Made by a program: the position numbers and the translations under genes
Part shown: piece after piece, positions 5,403 through 6,257 of the stretch
Numbering within the stretch: the first letter of the stretch is position 1
Layout of the letters: the number at the start of each line of letters is the position of its first letter
The notes under the pieces: generated by a model
Database searches by the model: none
What the model saw: the letters and a program-made list of their open reading frames with translations, nothing else
Told to the model about the DNA's origin: nothing
NCBI GenBank assembly: GCA_947630865.1
Contig: CANRJE010000078.1
Span: forward strand, 1 to 6,257
Reading direction: 5' to 3'
Source of the DNA: an uncultured Bacilli bacterium
GTDB lineage: Bacteria; Bacillota_I; Bacilli_A; RF39; UBA660
DNA length: 6,257 bases

Positions 5403-5710
5403 ATGAGATTTTTTAAGTATTTAAGACATGATACTTTTGGGTATAAAAGAATTTTTTATCTATCGGTTAATTTTTTAGCTAAAAGATTATTTAGAGATGT
5501 TAGTTATTTATCGTATCATTTTAAATTAGATAGAGATTCTGAAATTTTAAATTTAAATCATCAAGATTGATATAATATTCATGATAAAAAATATAAAAGT
5601 AATGAAAGTTTACTAGAACTTTATAACAAAGTAATTAAAGAAGAAATTAGTATTATTAATGATGTATATGATTATGTTTTTTTAGATATGGTTTAATTCT
5701 TTCAGAATAA
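5403..5710 (+). pseudogene. 3' fragment of the phospholipase C-like gene (right duplicate)
   Basis: The fragment corresponds to residues 199-313 of the intact gene at 3188. It lacks the N-terminal two thirds with all recognised zinc ligands. The Trp252 codon TGG is TGA here (5568-5570), and a 46-bp deletion shifts the frame near 5688. A 55-residue frame (5403-5570) starts at an ATG but has no ribosome site. The four substitutions before the TGA are all synonymous (TTA/CTA, TCA/TCG, CGA/AGA, TTG/TTA), while those after it change residues (Gly to Glu, Thr to Ile, Asp to Ser). Confidence 0.92.
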
Positions 5711-5854
5711 AATTTAATATACTATTTAACTTGCCTATACAAAGTTAGATATGTTTCATACTTTAGTAATGAGGTATCAAATATGTCTAATTTTATTTTT
5801 ACATTAAATCCAATTATACAAGCTTTAATAGCAACAATTTTTACATGGGGAGTA
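5407..5854 (+). repeat. Direct duplication, right copy (phospholipase end to transporter start)
   Basis: This is the partner of 3780-4272. It keeps the intact transporter start and a decayed phospholipase end. The 137 bases 5698-5834, which include the whole intergenic region, are identical to 4117-4253. Confidence 0.95.
5731..5764 (+). promoter_or_regulatory. Candidate transporter promoter with overlapping dyad
   Basis: TTGCCT (5731-5736) and TTTCAT (5754-5759) are 17 bases apart, a weak sigma-A-like match. An imperfect dyad, AAAGT (5741-5745) with ACTTT (5760-5764) and 8 of 11 paired positions, covers the -10. Such a site could bind a metal-responsive repressor, but it matches no consensus I can name with confidence. 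Confidence 0.3.
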
Positions 5855-6257
5855 ACTGCTTTAGGTGCTGCTTTAGTGTTTGCTTTTAAAACAATTCATA
5901 AGAATATTCTAGATGGTATGTTAGGAATTGCTGCTGGAGTTATGATTGCTGCTTCTTTTTGGTCTTTATTGTCTCCTTCAATTTTAATGGCAACGAATCT
6001 TAATATGAATGTTATGGTTGTTGTATCTGCTGGTTTTTTAGCAGGTGGTTTATTGCTTTTTATAGGCGATAAAATAATGAATAGAATGAGTCTTAATAGT
6101 TTAAATAATAAAAGCAAAAGAATCATTATGTTAATTACATCAATCACTCTTCATAATATTCCTGAAGGACTAGCAGTTGGTGTTGCCTTTGGTTCTACTT
6201 TATATGGATTAGATGGAGCAACTTTAATGTCAGCTTGGACTTTAGCAACTGGTATTG
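5783..6257 (+). CDS. ZIP-family metal (zinc) transporter, GufA/ZupT-like (3' partial)
   Basis: ATG 5783 has GAGGT (5771-5775) 7 bases upstream. The first 158 residues are present and the gene runs off the window; the family is usually about 260-270 residues. Membrane segments fall near residues 12-35 (TWGVTALGAALVFAF), 46-68, 76-95 and 115-140. TLHNIPEGLAVGVAFG (122-137) is the ZIP signature in the fourth segment, where His124, Asn125 and Glu128 line the metal site. ZIP proteins bring zinc and other divalent metals into the cytoplasm. The wording of the first segment fits the GufA-like bacterial branch, but the exact subfamily is not certain. This is the intact copy, next to its promoter region; its first 22 codons also occur as a stub at 4202. 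A neighbouring zinc-dependent phospholipase makes a metal link thinkable, but that is speculative. Confidence 0.9.
   Translation, partial: MSNFIFTLNPIIQALIATIFTWGVTALGAALVFAFKTIHKNILDGMLGIAAGVMIAASFWSLLSPSILMATNLNMNVMVVVSAGFLAGGLLLFIGDKIMNRMSLNSLNNKSKRIIMLITSITLHNIPEGLAVGVAFGSTLYGLDGATLMSAWTLATGI

Noticed and set aside
4305..5570. TGA read as tryptophan (genetic code 4), because TGA replaces Trp in the phospholipase stub and interrupts the recombinase
   Set aside because: All tryptophans in the intact genes use TGG, whereas an AT-rich code-4 genome would favour TGA. Both TGA codons occur in fragments that are broken in other ways too.
5403..5570. A functional small protein of 55 residues from the phospholipase stub
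   Set aside because: It has no ribosome binding site, lacks all recognised zinc ligands and ends at a mutated Trp codon; better called a pseudogene.
5896..6147. Minus-strand 83-residue frame
   Set aside because: It is antisense to the ZIP transporter, whose frame, ribosome site and HNIPEG motif are clear.

Overview
The window is very AT-rich, uses TAA or TAG stops with TGG for every tryptophan in the intact genes, has GGAGG-type ribosome binding sites and extended -10 promoters. This fits a low-GC Bacillota, such as an uncultured gut Bacilli or Erysipelotrichia/RF39-like lineage. The taxon is an inference from composition and gene style.

Left part (1-4129), all on the + strand: the end of a probable surface protein with a MucBP-like repeat; a hairpin terminator; a single-pass membrane protein with seven beta-propeller-like repeats, with its own promoter and terminator; then a two-gene unit of an S41 (CtpA/CtpB-type) PDZ protease and a zinc-dependent phospholipase C-like protein, separated by 3 bases and probably translationally coupled.

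Right part (4130-6257): a ZIP-family metal transporter gene starts at 5783 and runs off the window. Between the phospholipase and the transporter lies an insertion of about 1.13 kb (about 4269-5400), flanked by a direct duplication. The phospholipase 3' end, the intergenic region and the transporter 5' end occur twice (3780-4272 and 5407-5854). The left copy holds the intact phospholipase end and a truncated transporter start. The right copy holds a broken phospholipase end and the intact transporter. This is the arrangement expected when a circle carrying a short homologous fragment integrates by a single crossover.

The insertion reads on the - strand and looks like a decayed mobile element. 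It holds an XRE-type repressor remnant (5264-5365), a compact RNA-antitoxin/endoribonuclease-toxin module (4612-5161), and the N-terminal stub of a serine recombinase (4269-4416).

The central find is that module. It has an extended -10 promoter, a roughly 150-nt RNA with two 31-nt direct repeats at a 58-nt period, a strong intrinsic terminator, then GGAGG and a 122-aa MazF/ToxN-fold toxin. This is the layout of type III toxin-antitoxin systems (ToxIN/CptIN/TenpIN), which act as phage-defence and addiction modules. Every other gene of the insertion is broken, while the toxin and RNA look intact.
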